From Paenibacillus piri (lineage in GTDB: Bacteria > Bacillota > Bacilli > Paenibacillales > NBRC-103111): 64,000 nt of DNA. The translations under genes and the position numbers were made by a program. Numbering within the stretch: the stretch's first letter is position 1; each line of letters starts with the position of its first letter. The stretch covers positions 806,001 through 870,000 of the forward strand of contig NZ_SMRT01000001.1 in assembly GCF_004354045.1 (NCBI RefSeq). Reading direction: 5' to 3'. Of this stretch, positions 1 to 8,714 are shown in pieces. The notes below the pieces were generated by a model. It saw only the letters and a program-made list of their open reading frames with translations. It ran no database searches and was not told the DNA's origin.

Positions 1-95
1 GCCTGCGTTACTTCCTCTCCCTGCCGCTTCATACAGCTGCCCCCGTTGCAAATAAGCAAATGAAGCCGGGTCTCTTGCAAATTCCATGTAGTCAT
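1..95 (-). CDS. (2Fe-2S) ferredoxin-like domain protein, 5' part only
   Basis: Reading the minus strand from position 95 gives 31 codons that run off the left edge. They begin MTTWNLQETRLH and continue into LLICNGGSCMK and GEEVTQ. The CNGGSC signature is that of small thioredoxin-fold (2Fe-2S) ferredoxin-domain proteins of Firmicutes. An AGGAGG lies at 105-110. It is 9 nt before ATG 95 but only 3 nt before the in-frame ATG at 101, so 95 is the better start. The gene is divergent from the CobW-family gene, so the two may share a metal-related role; that is inference. Only the N-terminus is visible. Confidence 0.6.
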   Translation of the reverse strand, partial: MTTWNLQETRLHLLICNGGSCMKRQGEEVTQ

Positions 96-172
96 TAACA
101 TGTTCCTCCTACTGTGCCGTCTCGGGTTAAATGTCCCCGGAAACCGACGGTTATTTTCGCACGGATAGACGT

Positions 173-201
173 TTGACAAACAGACGCTTTAAATTTATAC
201 T
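173..201 (+). promoter_or_regulatory. sigma-A promoter of the CobW-family gene
   Basis: TTGACA (173-178), a 17-nt spacer and TATACT (196-201) form a near-consensus vegetative promoter. It starts a leader of about 50 nt before the GTPase start at 260. Confidence 0.75.
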
Positions 202-203
202 CA

Positions 204-224
204 TAATAGTAAATATTACAATTA
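204..224 (+). promoter_or_regulatory. candidate Zur box
   Basis: The core GTAAATATTAC (209-219) differs at one defined position from the GTAATnATTAC core of the Bacillus Zur operator. Three of five flanking bases on each side also fit. It sits just downstream of the -10 element, over the expected transcription start, which is a repressing position. The downstream gene is a COG0523 GTPase, a family often Zur-controlled (for example yciC/zagA). Confidence 0.55.
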
Positions 225-259
225 AACACGTCGATAAATCAACCCCAAGGAGTGATTTT

Positions 260-1273
260 ATGCCAGACCAGCAAGCCGATACCCGTATCCCCGTTACAGT
301 GCTTACAGGTTTTCTCGGCGCAGGCAAAACGACTTTGCTGAATCATGTGCTGACTGCGGAGCATGGACAAAAAATAGCGGTTATCGTCAACGAATTCGGT
401 GAAGTCGGCATCGACAACCAGCTTGTCGTCGGAGCGGACGAAGAAATTTTTGAAATGAACAACGGCTGCATTTGCTGCACGGTCAGGGGCGATCTCATCC
501 GCATCCTTGGTGAGTTAATGGATGCCAAGCTGGGCAAAGGAAGCCGTCGCAAAGCCGATTTCGACCGGGTGCTGATCGAAACGACCGGCTTGGCCGATCC
601 TGCGCCGGTAGCCCAGACATTTTTCGTAGATGAGGAAATTGCCGGGTTTTATAGGCTGGATGCGATCGTTACGGTTGTGGATGCCAAACATGCCGGCCAG
701 CATTTGGATGAAGGCCATGAGGCACAGGAACAAGTCGCCTTCGCGGACGTCCTTCTTTTGAATAAGACGGATCTTGTTCCCGTTGAGGAGCTGCAGCAGT
801 TGGAGCAGCGCCTGCGAGCGATGAATTCTGCCGCCAAGCTGTACCGGACACAGCAATCCCGAATCCGGATGGATCAGATTTTGGGCATCGGCGCCTTTGA
901 TTTGGACAAAAAGCTTGAAATTGATCCCGGATTTCTCGTCGAAGAAGCTCATGATCATGACGATGAAGTGGCGTCCGTCTTTTTGCGTGAAACACAGCCG
1001 CTCGATTTGGACAAATTGGAGCGCTTCATCAATGAATGGCTCGTGGAGCACGGGACAGACACGTTTCGGTACAAAGGCGTTTTGCATATTAACGGGGTCA
1101 AAAAGCGCGTTGTTTTCCAAGGCATTCATATGCTGTTCAGCTCATACCCCGACCGGGACTGGAAGCCGGATGAAACGCCGGTCAGCGAGTTCGTCGTCAT
1201 TGGCCGCAATTTGGACGAAGCGTGGTTCCGCCGACAGTTCGCAGGTTGTGCGGCCGTCACGACGAATACATAA
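260..1273 (+). CDS. CobW/COG0523-family GTPase, probable zinc metallochaperone
   Basis: 337 residues. A P-loop (GFLGAGKT, residues 17-24) opens the G domain. The metal-binding GCICC motif of the CobW family is at residues 69-73, and a CobW C-terminal domain follows. Members hydrolyse GTP to load zinc, cobalt or iron onto client enzymes. ATG 260 is chosen because AAGGAGTG precedes it by a normal distance; the frame is open further upstream to about 131 but that part holds the promoter. The promoter and the zinc-box match just upstream point to expression in zinc limitation. A cobalt or nitrile-hydratase-type role is possible from family membership alone, but the operator favours zinc. Confidence 0.85.
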   Translation: MPDQQADTRIPVTVLTGFLGAGKTTLLNHVLTAEHGQKIAVIVNEFGEVGIDNQLVVGADEEIFEMNNGCICCTVRGDLIRILGELMDAKLGKGSRRKADFDRVLIETTGLADPAPVAQTFFVDEEIAGFYRLDAIVTVVDAKHAGQHLDEGHEAQEQVAFADVLLLNKTDLVPVEELQQLEQRLRAMNSAAKLYRTQQSRIRMDQILGIGAFDLDKKLEIDPGFLVEEAHDHDDEVASVFLRETQPLDLDKLERFINEWLVEHGTDTFRYKGVLHINGVKKRVVFQGIHMLFSSYPDRDWKPDETPVSEFVVIGRNLDEAWFRRQFAGCAAVTTNT

Positions 1274-1340
1274 ATACGGGTAAAAGATCGCTTGGCCGGC
1301 GAAGCTCACAGCTTTCCGGCTTTTACCATAAATACAGAAG

Positions 1341-1380
1341 AAGGCTGCGGCAGCTCCATAGGACGGAGTGCGCAGCCTTT
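1341..1380 (-). terminator. stem-loop between the CobW gene and cysK
   Basis: AAGGCTGCG (1341-1349) pairs with CGCAGCCTT (1371-1379), with a second short stem inside. Read on the minus strand it is followed by a T-rich tail (TTCTTCTGTATTT), so it could end the cysK transcript. On the plus strand the tail is poorer. The rest of 1274-1484 shows no gene. Confidence 0.5.
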
Positions 1381-1484
1381 GTTGCGAAGCTTGTTACAGA
1401 CGGATTCTGACTCCCCCGACTTCGGATGCAAAATCGGATCGGCAGGCTGTCACATGCGGCGGGTAGACATGCCCGTTACGTCAG

Positions 1485-2420
1485 CTAGCTATCCTGGAAA
1501 ACGGAGGATGACAAATAGCGTTCGCCCGTATCGGGCAGCAGCGCGATGATTTGCTTGCCTTTGTTTTCCGGCCGCTTGCCCAGCTGTACGGCGGCGCTGA
1601 GGGCGGCACCGGACGAAATGCCCGCAACAAGACCTTCGGTTTTGGCCAGCATGCGAACCGTGTCAAACGCCTCGTCATCCTTCACCTTCATAATTTCGTC
1701 GACAACCGACCGGTTAAACACACCCGGAACAAATCCCGCGCCTAACCCCTGCAGCTTATGCGGTCCTCTTCGGCCTCCGGATAATACCGCAGACTCGGCA
1801 GGCTCCACGGCAACGATCTGTACCGAAGGCTTTCTCTCCTTCAGCACTTCGCCGACTCCGCTTATGGTGCCCCCTGTCCCGACTCCGCAGACGAAAATAT
1901 CAACCGCTCCTTCCGTGTCCCGCCATATTTCTTCCGCCGTCGTCTGTTTATGGATTTCCGGATTGGCCGGATTGTCGAATTGCTGCGGCATGAAAGCGCC
2001 GGGGATCGTGTCCGCGAGCTCGAGCGCTTTCCGCATCGCCCCCGGCATGCCCTCCGATTCGGGCGTCAGGATCAGCTCCGCCCCCAATGCTTTCAGCAAA
2101 TTTCTGCGCTCCAGCGTAAAGTTCTCCGGCAGCACGATAATCATCCGGTACCCTTTCGCCGCCGCTACAAAAGCAAGCGCAATTCCTGTATTGCCGCTCG
2201 TTGCTTCTATAATGACGGAGTCGCGGGTCAGCTGACCTTTCGCCTCGGCGTCGCGGATCATCGCGAAGCCGATCCGGTCTTTAACGCTTCCGGCAGGATT
2301 TAAATATTCCAGCTTGCCGATAATTGTGGCTCCGAGTCCGTTCACCCGGGCAAAATTGGACAGCTCCAGCAGAGGCGTGCCGCCGATAAGCTCGGTTAAG
2401 TTTTTGAAAATACGGGTCAT
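1485..2420 (-). CDS. cysK: cysteine synthase (O-acetylserine sulfhydrylase)
   Basis: 311 residues, the usual length. It converts O-acetylserine and sulfide to cysteine with pyridoxal phosphate in the cytoplasm. The PLP lysine is K47 in [11 protein letters not shown]. The substrate loop TSGNTG is at residues 74-79, and a glycine-rich phosphate loop ([11 protein letters not shown]) lies further on. ATG 2420 has a GGAG 10 nt upstream; the TTG at 2429 is too close to it. The gene is monocistronic and divergent from the kinase gene. No T-box or S-box leader was recognised in 2421-2647. Confidence 0.92.
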   Translation of the reverse strand: MTRIFKNLTELIGGTPLLELSNFARVNGLGATIIGKLEYLNPAGSVKDRIGFAMIRDAEAKGQLTRDSVIIEATSGNTGIALAFVAAAKGYRMIIVLPENFTLERRNLLKALGAELILTPESEGMPGAMRKALELADTIPGAFMPQQFDNPANPEIHKQTTAEEIWRDTEGAVDIFVCGVGTGGTISGVGEVLKERKPSVQIVAVEPAESAVLSGGRRGPHKLQGLGAGFVPGVFNRSVVDEIMKVKDDEAFDTVRMLAKTEGLVAGISSGAALSAAVQLGKRPENKGKQIIALLPDTGERYLSSSVFQDS

Positions 2421-2647
2421 ATTGAACAATCTCCTCTCTTTTATTACATTTCCTATCGATTTACTGAATGATTACAAGCTACCATGCCTGCAAGGCTTGC
2501 ACAAATCAATTATTTTTATAATGAACTTTTCTAATAAGCCGTCTTTTTGGACGATTGCAGGAACAGAGCTTAACCATGCAGGGATAGTATGTTATATTTA
2601 CAGTATTTACAAAATTCAATCATTGTATATCGGGAGAAGGACAGCAC

Positions 2648-3583
2648 ATGGATCAATTACAGGTGGAGCGGCTGGCGGAGCATGTCTTTGGAACAGCGCC
2701 GGAGACGGTCGAACGCATGACCTTCGGTCACAGCAACGTCGTTTATGAGGCAACCGTCCGGGGACAAGCGTACATCATAAGAACGAATGCGGATGCAGCC
2801 GTGCTTCAGGCCACGGCCCGCAATCTCGACATATTGGCAGATCTCGGGCTGCCGGTGCCCATAACGGTAACGCTCGATCTGAGCAAGCGGTTGTTCCCTT
2901 CGGCTTATATCGTTTTACATCATATTCCAGGGCGCGATCTCCGCTATGAACTGCCCGGCATGACGAAACCGCAAATGACGGCGGTGGCGGAGCAGATCGT
3001 TTCGTTTCAGCAAAAGGCGGGCCAGCTCCCCGAAGGCACCGGCTACGGTTGGGTGCCGATCGGTGCGCAAGGACCTTACCGCAGCTGGTACGATGTGGTC
3101 GCCCGCGATATCGACAATCATATTCATCATCTCCGATACGACGTTGCAGAACGGCAGCTGCAGGCGATCCACAGCCGGCTTGAAGCCCGCAAGCCGTATT
3201 TGGCGCAGGTGCCGCCGCGCTGCTTTCTCGATGACCTGACGATAAAAAACGTGATTGTCCGGGATGGCCGGCTGCAGGGCGTAATCGATTTTGACTGGGT
3301 TTGCTACGGGGATCCGCTCTACATGATCAGCCTTACCCAAACGGGCATCATTGCCGATATCGGTTGGACGGATGCGCTGTTTTATGTGGAGGAGCTGTGC
3401 CGGATAAGCGGAATCGACGGGAGGCAGCGGGAGATTGTCGATTTTTACTCGGTCGTCCACGGCCTGCAATTTCTCGGCTTTTTGCGCGGCGAACATCAGG
3501 AAAGCTCCGCTGCGCGGGTTGTCCGGTACATCCGGCAATGGCTGGAAGCCGTTGAACTGCCGCCCATCAATGAGAAACGATAA
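2648..3583 (+). CDS. APH-type phosphotransferase family protein
   Basis: 311 residues with the aminoglycoside/choline kinase-like fold. An N-terminal nucleotide-binding lobe is followed by the catalytic-loop equivalent FLDDLTIKNVIV (about residues 193-204) and the metal-binding DFDWVCYGDP (about 213-222). The family phosphorylates small hydroxylated compounds such as aminoglycosides, choline, homoserine or sugars. The usual HGD of the catalytic loop is LDD here, so the substrate cannot be named. GGAGAAGG precedes the ATG. The following oxidoreductase starts 22 nt after the stop and may be co-transcribed. Confidence 0.75.
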   Translation: MDQLQVERLAEHVFGTAPETVERMTFGHSNVVYEATVRGQAYIIRTNADAAVLQATARNLDILADLGLPVPITVTLDLSKRLFPSAYIVLHHIPGRDLRYELPGMTKPQMTAVAEQIVSFQQKAGQLPEGTGYGWVPIGAQGPYRSWYDVVARDIDNHIHHLRYDVAERQLQAIHSRLEARKPYLAQVPPRCFLDDLTIKNVIVRDGRLQGVIDFDWVCYGDPLYMISLTQTGIIADIGWTDALFYVEELCRISGIDGRQREIVDFYSVVHGLQFLGFLRGEHQESSAARVVRYIRQWLEAVELPPINEKR

Positions 3584-3605
3584 CGTTTTGAAAGGAGGGC
3601 AACAT

Positions 3606-4574
3606 TTGCGGTTAAGCATATTGGATCTGGTGCCGGTGTTAAAAGGGTTCGAGCCCGCCGCTGCCCTGGAGCAGGCGGTGCAGCTTGCCGTTGCGGCGGA
3701 AAAGCTGGGCTACTTCCGGTATTGGGCTGCCGAGCATCACGATATGCCGGCGTTGGGCTGCACCACGCCGGAGGTGCTGCTGGCCTACATCGGCGCGCGC
3801 ACGGAACGGATTCGACTCGGCTCGGGCGCCCTTCTGCTGCCGCACTACAAGCCGGTCAAGGTGGCCGAGTCGTACAACCTGCTGGCGAGTTTATGCCCCG
3901 GACGGATCGATCTCGGCATCGGCCGGGCGCCAGGCGGCTCCGCTCAGGTAAGCATTGCGCTAAGCGGCAACTTTTTGGAAAATGTCCGGCATTTGCCGGA
4001 GTCCATGCAAGCTTTGACGGAATTAATGGATCGCAGCTTCCGGATCGAAGGCGAGCCGGTGACGGCGCGGCCCGTTCCACCCGTTCCGCCCGAGGTCTGG
4101 ATGCTCGGAACCAACAGCAAGAGCGCAGCCTATGCGGCGCAGTTCGGCACCGGCTACGTCTTCGGCCAGTTTATGAGCGACCGGAACGGGCCGGAGGTTG
4201 CGGCCGAATACCGGCAAGCCTTCAAGCCGTCGCCGCTCGGAACGCGGCCTCGCGTGATCGTCGCCGTCGGCATCATCTGCGCGGAGACGGAGGCGGAAGC
4301 GACACGGCTGGCTGCGGAGGGTGCCGCCTGGTTCGCGCCGCCGGACGCGGACGGCCGCGCGAATGGCAAGGCAGCGCAGCCGATGCCTGCGGACGAAGCG
4401 CCGCTGCGAAAGCTGGCGGCAGGTACGCCGGAGCGGGTGAAAGCGTGGCTGGAGCAGCTGAGCGAGCTTTATGACACGGATGAGTTTCTCGTCGTTTCGG
4501 GCATACCGGACTATGCGCTGCGGCTTCGTTCCTATGAGCTGCTGGCGCGCGCATTCGAGGGCAAACGTGGCTGA
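3606..4574 (+). CDS. LLM-class flavin-dependent oxidoreductase
   Basis: 322 residues of the bacterial-luciferase-like (TIM-barrel, FMN/F420) superfamily. The N-terminus RLSILDLVPV, then FRYWAAEHHD, LGSGALLLPHY and [10 protein letters not shown] are family hallmarks. It is the same subfamily as the protein at 59053-60087. TTG 3606 is preferred because AGGAGGG ends 6 nt before it; upstream in-frame codons overlap the kinase gene. The substrate is unknown. The close spacing to the kinase gene suggests a two-gene unit. Confidence 0.82.
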   Translation: MRLSILDLVPVLKGFEPAAALEQAVQLAVAAEKLGYFRYWAAEHHDMPALGCTTPEVLLAYIGARTERIRLGSGALLLPHYKPVKVAESYNLLASLCPGRIDLGIGRAPGGSAQVSIALSGNFLENVRHLPESMQALTELMDRSFRIEGEPVTARPVPPVPPEVWMLGTNSKSAAYAAQFGTGYVFGQFMSDRNGPEVAAEYRQAFKPSPLGTRPRVIVAVGIICAETEAEATRLAAEGAAWFAPPDADGRANGKAAQPMPADEAPLRKLAAGTPERVKAWLEQLSELYDTDEFLVVSGIPDYALRLRSYELLARAFEGKRG

Positions 4575-4606
4575 CAGGGCCGAATCCTTACGCGGGAGTG
4601 ATAATG

Positions 4607-5551
4607 ATGCTGCGTGAAACGTTTACGTTTCCGGATGAAGACCGGAATCCTATTTTCGTTTACCATTGGAGCCGTGACGGAGCAGGGAAAATGCCGCCGA
4701 AGGCGGTCGTGCAAATTTCCCACGGGATGGCGGAAACGGCATACCGCTACGAAAGATTTGCGCAAGCGTTGACGGATGCGGGCTATGAGGTGTTCGCCAA
4801 CGATCACCGGGGACATGGACGCACGGCCGGAAAGCTGGAGCAGGTAGGCTTGACGGGTGCGGACTCATTTTCGAAGATGACGAATACGATGGCGCGGCTG
4901 ACGGATCTTGTCGCAGACCTGTACCCGGGCGTGCCCGTATATATATTCGGCCATAGCATGGGGTCATTTTTGTCACAGCAGTATATGTACCGCTTTTCGG
5001 CGAAGGCGAGCGGCGTGGTGCTGTCAGGCTCGAACGGCAAGCAGTCTCTGGCCATCCACGCGGGCATCGCGCTGGCCGGGCTGCTAGCCGCGTTCAAGGG
5101 GGATGACCATCGCAGCCCGCTGCTGACGAACCTTACTTTTGGCAGCTATAACCAAGAGTTCCGTCCGAACCGGACCGGCTTCGACTGGCTGAGCCGCGAT
5201 GAAGCGGAGGTCGATCGTTACGTCGAAGATCCGTATTGCGGCGGACTGTTTTCGGCCGGCTTTTATAGAGATTTTTTTCGCGGGCTGGTCGACATTCACC
5301 GTTTATCCAATTTGGAGCGTATCCCGAGACAGCTTCCGGTTTTATTGATTTCGGGCGACTGCGACCCGGTAGGCGAAATGGGGCGGGGCGTTGCCCGGCT
5401 GGTTGCGATGTACCGCGAGCTTGGCATGGAGGACGTTGTCTGCAAGCTGTATGCCGGAGGACGCCACGAGCTGTTAAACGAAACGAACCGTGAAGAGGTC
5501 ATGCGCGATGTGATCGCGTGGCTGGATGAAAAAAGCGGCGAAGAGGCGTAG
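4607..5551 (+). CDS. alpha/beta hydrolase, monoacylglycerol lipase/lysophospholipase-like
   Basis: 314 residues of a serine hydrolase of the Hydrolase_4 type. The nucleophile elbow GHSMGS holds S118. The acid is D251 or D253 in ISGDCDP and the base is H287 in GGRHEL, so the triad is complete. ANDHRGHGRT is the oxyanion-side loop typical of monoglyceride lipases. No signal peptide is seen, so it is cytoplasmic. GGGAG at 4594-4598 fits ATG 4607 (8 nt) or ATG 4604 (5 nt). It starts 32 nt after the LLM oxidoreductase. Confidence 0.85.
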   Translation: MLRETFTFPDEDRNPIFVYHWSRDGAGKMPPKAVVQISHGMAETAYRYERFAQALTDAGYEVFANDHRGHGRTAGKLEQVGLTGADSFSKMTNTMARLTDLVADLYPGVPVYIFGHSMGSFLSQQYMYRFSAKASGVVLSGSNGKQSLAIHAGIALAGLLAAFKGDDHRSPLLTNLTFGSYNQEFRPNRTGFDWLSRDEAEVDRYVEDPYCGGLFSAGFYRDFFRGLVDIHRLSNLERIPRQLPVLLISGDCDPVGEMGRGVARLVAMYRELGMEDVVCKLYAGGRHELLNETNREEVMRDVIAWLDEKSGEEA

Positions 5552-5610
5552 CGCAAGCAAACGGATTCGAAGTCTAAGCTGTTGATCAAAACGATGGGAG
5601 ATGGGGAAAG

Positions 5611-6174
5611 ATGGGCAAGCTTTTTACAGCGATACTGCCGGAGCACAAAGCATTTATTGAAAAGCAGCGGATGTTTTTTGTCGGGACGGCTCCTTTGTCG
5701 GCCGAAGGGCATGTGAACCTTTCGCCCAAAGGCTATGACGTTCTGCGAATCTTGTCGCCGACCGAGGTCGCTTATTTGGATTTGACCGGAAGCGGGAACG
5801 AGACGAGCGCCCACGTGGAGGAAAACGGACGGATTACTTTCATGTTTATCGCGCTGGAAGGCCCGCCGCTTATTTTGCGGCTGTACGGGAAAGGCCGGGT
5901 GATCTTGCGGGGCTCCGACGAATGGAACCATTGGACGCCGCAATTCGAGATATATCCGGGCGCCCGCCAAATTATCGTCGCCGAGCTCCACGCGGTAAAA
6001 ACGTCCTGCGGCTTCAGCGTCCCTTATTATGCTTACCAGGGAGATCGCGATACGCTGAAGCAGTGGGCCGTACAAAAAGGCGAGCCGGGCCTCGGCGAAT
6101 ACCGCGAAGAGAAAAATTCGGTCAGCATGGACGGACTTGTGACCACCATAGGCCAACAGGCTGCCAAGCTGTAA
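5611..6174 (+). CDS. pyridoxamine 5'-phosphate oxidase-like flavin-binding protein
   Basis: 187 residues of the PNPOx-like split-barrel fold. Visible blocks are FFVGTAPLSAEGHVNLSPKG near the N-terminus, then YLDLTGSGNET and RITFMFIALEGPP, as in general-stress or FMN-binding PNPOx-related proteins. It is not a bona fide PdxH: the pyridoxamine-specific C-terminal motif is not apparent. A GGGAGATGGGG site precedes ATG 5611. It lies 59 nt after the hydrolase. Confidence 0.78.
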   Translation: MGKLFTAILPEHKAFIEKQRMFFVGTAPLSAEGHVNLSPKGYDVLRILSPTEVAYLDLTGSGNETSAHVEENGRITFMFIALEGPPLILRLYGKGRVILRGSDEWNHWTPQFEIYPGARQIIVAELHAVKTSCGFSVPYYAYQGDRDTLKQWAVQKGEPGLGEYREEKNSVSMDGLVTTIGQQAAKL

Positions 6175-6270
6175 GCCTCGTCCGTAATGGAGCGCTGGCG
6201 CGATGCCGGTACCAGGGGTATAATAGGGTGAAGGCCTCGGCTGACTATCGGAAAGAAAGGGCGTGGGCTT

Positions 6271-6912
6271 ATCGCACTGACACACCAATTCTCGAAGCGG
6301 GAGGAACTCGCAAACGCCGTCACCCATGGCATCGGCAGTCTGTTGAGCGCAGCCGCGCTTGCGCTGCTTGTTTTGTTCGCGGTGACCAAAGGCACCGCCT
6401 GGCATGTGGTTACCTTTACCGTCTATGGCGCCTCGATGCTGCTGCTTTATTTGGCTTCAACGCTCGTTCACAGCTTTCCTGAAGGAAAGGCGAAAGATGT
6501 GTTCGAAATTATGGACCACTCGTTCATTTATGTTTTTATCGCCGGCACGTATACGCCGATTTTGCTGAACGTCATACAAGGTGCGCTGGGCTGGTCCTTA
6601 TTCGGAGTGGTATGGGGATTCGCGCTGGCAGGCGTTGTGTTTAAGGCGTTTTTTACCAAAAAATTTCTGTTTACGTCGACGCTGGTTTATATTGCGATGG
6701 GTTGGATCATCATTTTCGCCTGGGGGCCGCTGACCGCGAATTTGCCGCAAGGCGGCTTATCGCTGCTCATTACGGGCGGGCTGTTGTATACGGCGGGCAC
6801 CGTATTTTACGTATGGCGCAGCTTTCCATTTCATCACGCGGTATGGCATTTGTTCGTATTGGCCGGATCGGTTTCGCACTTTTTGGCAATATTGCTTTAT
6901 GTGCTGCCGTAA
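6271..6912 (+). CDS. hemolysin III / TrhA family membrane protein, non-canonical start
   Basis: About 213 residues with seven hydrophobic segments and the family N-terminus SKREELANAVTHGIG. His residues (TLVHSF, DHSFIYVFIAGTY, HHAVWHLFVLAGS) match the metal-binding histidines of the PAQR/HlyIII fold. The conserved N-terminal block lies upstream of the first ATG, GTG or TTG in frame (TTG 6343, which would cut off the first 24 residues). The open frame begins at 6232. An AAAGGG at 6256-6261 fits ATC 6271 (9 nt) better than CTG 6277. A TATAAT at 6219-6224 may be the -10. Confidence 0.7.
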   Translation: MALTHQFSKREELANAVTHGIGSLLSAAALALLVLFAVTKGTAWHVVTFTVYGASMLLLYLASTLVHSFPEGKAKDVFEIMDHSFIYVFIAGTYTPILLNVIQGALGWSLFGVVWGFALAGVVFKAFFTKKFLFTSTLVYIAMGWIIIFAWGPLTANLPQGGLSLLITGGLLYTAGTVFYVWRSFPFHHAVWHLFVLAGSVSHFLAILLYVLP

Positions 6913-6958
6913 CAGGCGCGCGGTATCGGATGCGGTGAAATTTAGTATAAGGATGATC

Positions 6959-6990
6959 AGAAGGCTGGATTTGGTTCAGCCTTCTTTGTT
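6959..6990 (+). terminator. terminator after the hemolysin-III-type gene
   Basis: AGAAGGCTG (6959-6967) and CAGCCTTCT (6977-6985) form a 9-bp stem with a 9-nt loop, followed by TTTGTTTTGT. The remaining sequence to 7182 shows no gene. Confidence 0.8.
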
Positions 6991-7182
6991 TTGTGTAAAT
7001 AGTTGTAACCTTCCGCTTTTTTTATTCGTCTATAAGGGCGGAACGCGACCGGTTGAAAGTATAAAAGTGCGGCTTTCAGGCGATAGCTGTATGGACAAGG
7101 GCAAGTCGAAGCCTTGAAAAGAGGCGGCTGTGCCCGGCTAATTGAAGTGCGCAGAGCTATTAATCAACAGGGAGGGACCCGA

Positions 7183-8460
7183 ATGAAACGATTACACAAG
7201 ATGCGGCTGGCATTGCTTTCGTCCGTTATTATGCTGGCCATGGCCGGCTGTGAGGATAAGCCCGTTACCGGCGCGAATCCGGCCAAGCCGGACCCGTCCG
7301 TCAGCCAACCGGGTACGGACCCGGCCGGCGGCAAGCCTTCGGACGAAGCCGCTTCCGGCTCGCAAACAAAGCCGCAGGAGCCGTCGCCATCGACGCCGAA
7401 TGTACCTGCGGACGAAAATAAATCAAAATCGGCTGCTTCCGCAGTTGCCTTTGTCAGCGCGACCGAGGGCTGGGCGGGCGGAAACGGGTTCATCGCTCAT
7501 ACGACCGACGGTGGCGCCCATTGGACGAATCAATATACCGAAGCGGGCAATATCGGCGGCTTCGCGTTTTTAAGCGGCAATCCGAAAATCGGCTGGGCTT
7601 ATGAGGGGCAGGTCAACGGACCGGTCGCGGCCGGAGCGCCTGCCGGAAACCGGAAGAAGACGAGGCTGCTGCATACGAAGGACGGCGGCGCCACCTGGAC
7701 GGTCGTCAATCCTTCGGCACCGCTCGGCAATGAAGTCCATTTTGTTTCGGAGCAGGAAGGCTACAGCGGAAACCATGCGACCCGCGACGGCGGCAAAACG
7801 TGGAGCGAGCTGCCGGTGCCCGCCGAGCTGTCGGGCGAGGCTTATTTCCAGACGGGTACGAATGGCTGGGCTGTTCTAAATAAAGGGAATACGTATGAAA
7901 TTGAACATTCAACCAACAATGGGAAAACATGGAAATCCGTATACAGCCAGCCTGTCGGCAGCATCCTGAATGGAGCCGTCATCCGCTCGACCGGTAAAGA
8001 CGACGTATGGGTGCAGCTGATCGGAGATTCCGGGATGACGCAAACCTCTTACACGCTGCTTCACAGCAAGGATGCAGGTAAAACGTGGATTCCCGTCGTC
8101 GCCAATTCCACTGCCGGAGGCGGGCCTGCGCCGGGGTACCAGCCGGGGACCGAAACCGGACCGAAAGGCCCGGGCACGAAACCGGGACAGCTGCTTCCGC
8201 TATCGGCGCAAACCGCATTCATGCTCGGCATGTGCCCGTCGTGCGGGGATGCGGGCGAAGTATCGCTGGGCTGGACGCTGGACGGCGGCTCAACCTGGAC
8301 CAACAGCAGCCAGAAGCTTCCGGGTCAGGACGGCATGGCGTCGTTCGTGAACGACAAGCACGGCTGGCTGCTGACATACGCTTACTCCAAGCCGTCTGTT
8401 CTATATGAAACGAAGGACGGCGGCAAGCAGTGGAACAAGGTGTATTCATTCGGCTCGTAG
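7183..8460 (+). CDS. lipoprotein with Asp-box (YCF48/sialidase-like propeller) repeats
   Basis: 425 residues. A lipoprotein signal peptide ends in LAMAGC (C23). A Pro/Ser/Gly linker of about 60 residues follows, then a repeat domain. Motifs of the form S/T-x-D-G-G-x-x-W recur at least seven times (TTDGGAHW, TKDGGATW, TRDGGKTW, TNNGKTW, SKDAGKTW, TLDGGSTW, TKDGGKQW), as in beta-propeller blades of the YCF48/BNR type. It is probably anchored on the outer face of the membrane. ATG 7183 is preceded by GGGAGGG. No catalytic function is evident. Confidence 0.82.
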   Translation: MKRLHKMRLALLSSVIMLAMAGCEDKPVTGANPAKPDPSVSQPGTDPAGGKPSDEAASGSQTKPQEPSPSTPNVPADENKSKSAASAVAFVSATEGWAGGNGFIAHTTDGGAHWTNQYTEAGNIGGFAFLSGNPKIGWAYEGQVNGPVAAGAPAGNRKKTRLLHTKDGGATWTVVNPSAPLGNEVHFVSEQEGYSGNHATRDGGKTWSELPVPAELSGEAYFQTGTNGWAVLNKGNTYEIEHSTNNGKTWKSVYSQPVGSILNGAVIRSTGKDDVWVQLIGDSGMTQTSYTLLHSKDAGKTWIPVVANSTAGGGPAPGYQPGTETGPKGPGTKPGQLLPLSAQTAFMLGMCPSCGDAGEVSLGWTLDGGSTWTNSSQKLPGQDGMASFVNDKHGWLLTYAYSKPSVLYETKDGGKQWNKVYSFGS

Positions 8461-8518
8461 CGGACCGCAGCTCCGCATGGAGCTTGGGACCAGCCCAACA
8501 TGACCGTTTCGACATGTA

Positions 8519-8570
8519 AACAGAGCATCCCCGGCGATCGTTGCTTAGCCGGTCGGATGCTCTGTTTTTT
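8519..8570 (+). terminator. terminator after the Asp-box lipoprotein gene
   Basis: AACAGAGCATCC (8519-8530) pairs with GGATGCTCTGTT (8555-8566), with an inner CCGGC/GCCGG stem, and ends in a run of T to 8570. Confidence 0.85.
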
Positions 8571-8574
8571 AGTC

Positions 8575-8659
8575 GAAAGTATAAGTTTTATACTTTGCTT
8601 CGCACAACCTTGACAAACGCGCCTGTCCTTTAAGGACGGCGCAGCCGTTTATCCTTAGC
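8575..8659. repeat. dispersed repeat, copy 1
   Basis: About 85 bp that recurs imperfectly at 55293-55380. Shared blocks include GAAAGTATAAGTTT, GCTTCGCA, CCTTGACAAACGCGC, GACGGCG and AGCCGTTTATCCTT. It contains a small hairpin (ACGGC/GCCGT). Like the other copy it lies just after a rho-independent terminator. Confidence 0.7.
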
Positions 8660-8714
8660 AGCTTATGAAATAATGCACAGCAGATTTATAAGGAGGGTTG
8701 GCGGTAGTTCCCGA

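Noticed and set aside
2497..2522. TTGCAC and TATAAT as a promoter for the kinase gene
   Set aside because: The spacer is only 14 nt, too short for sigma-A.
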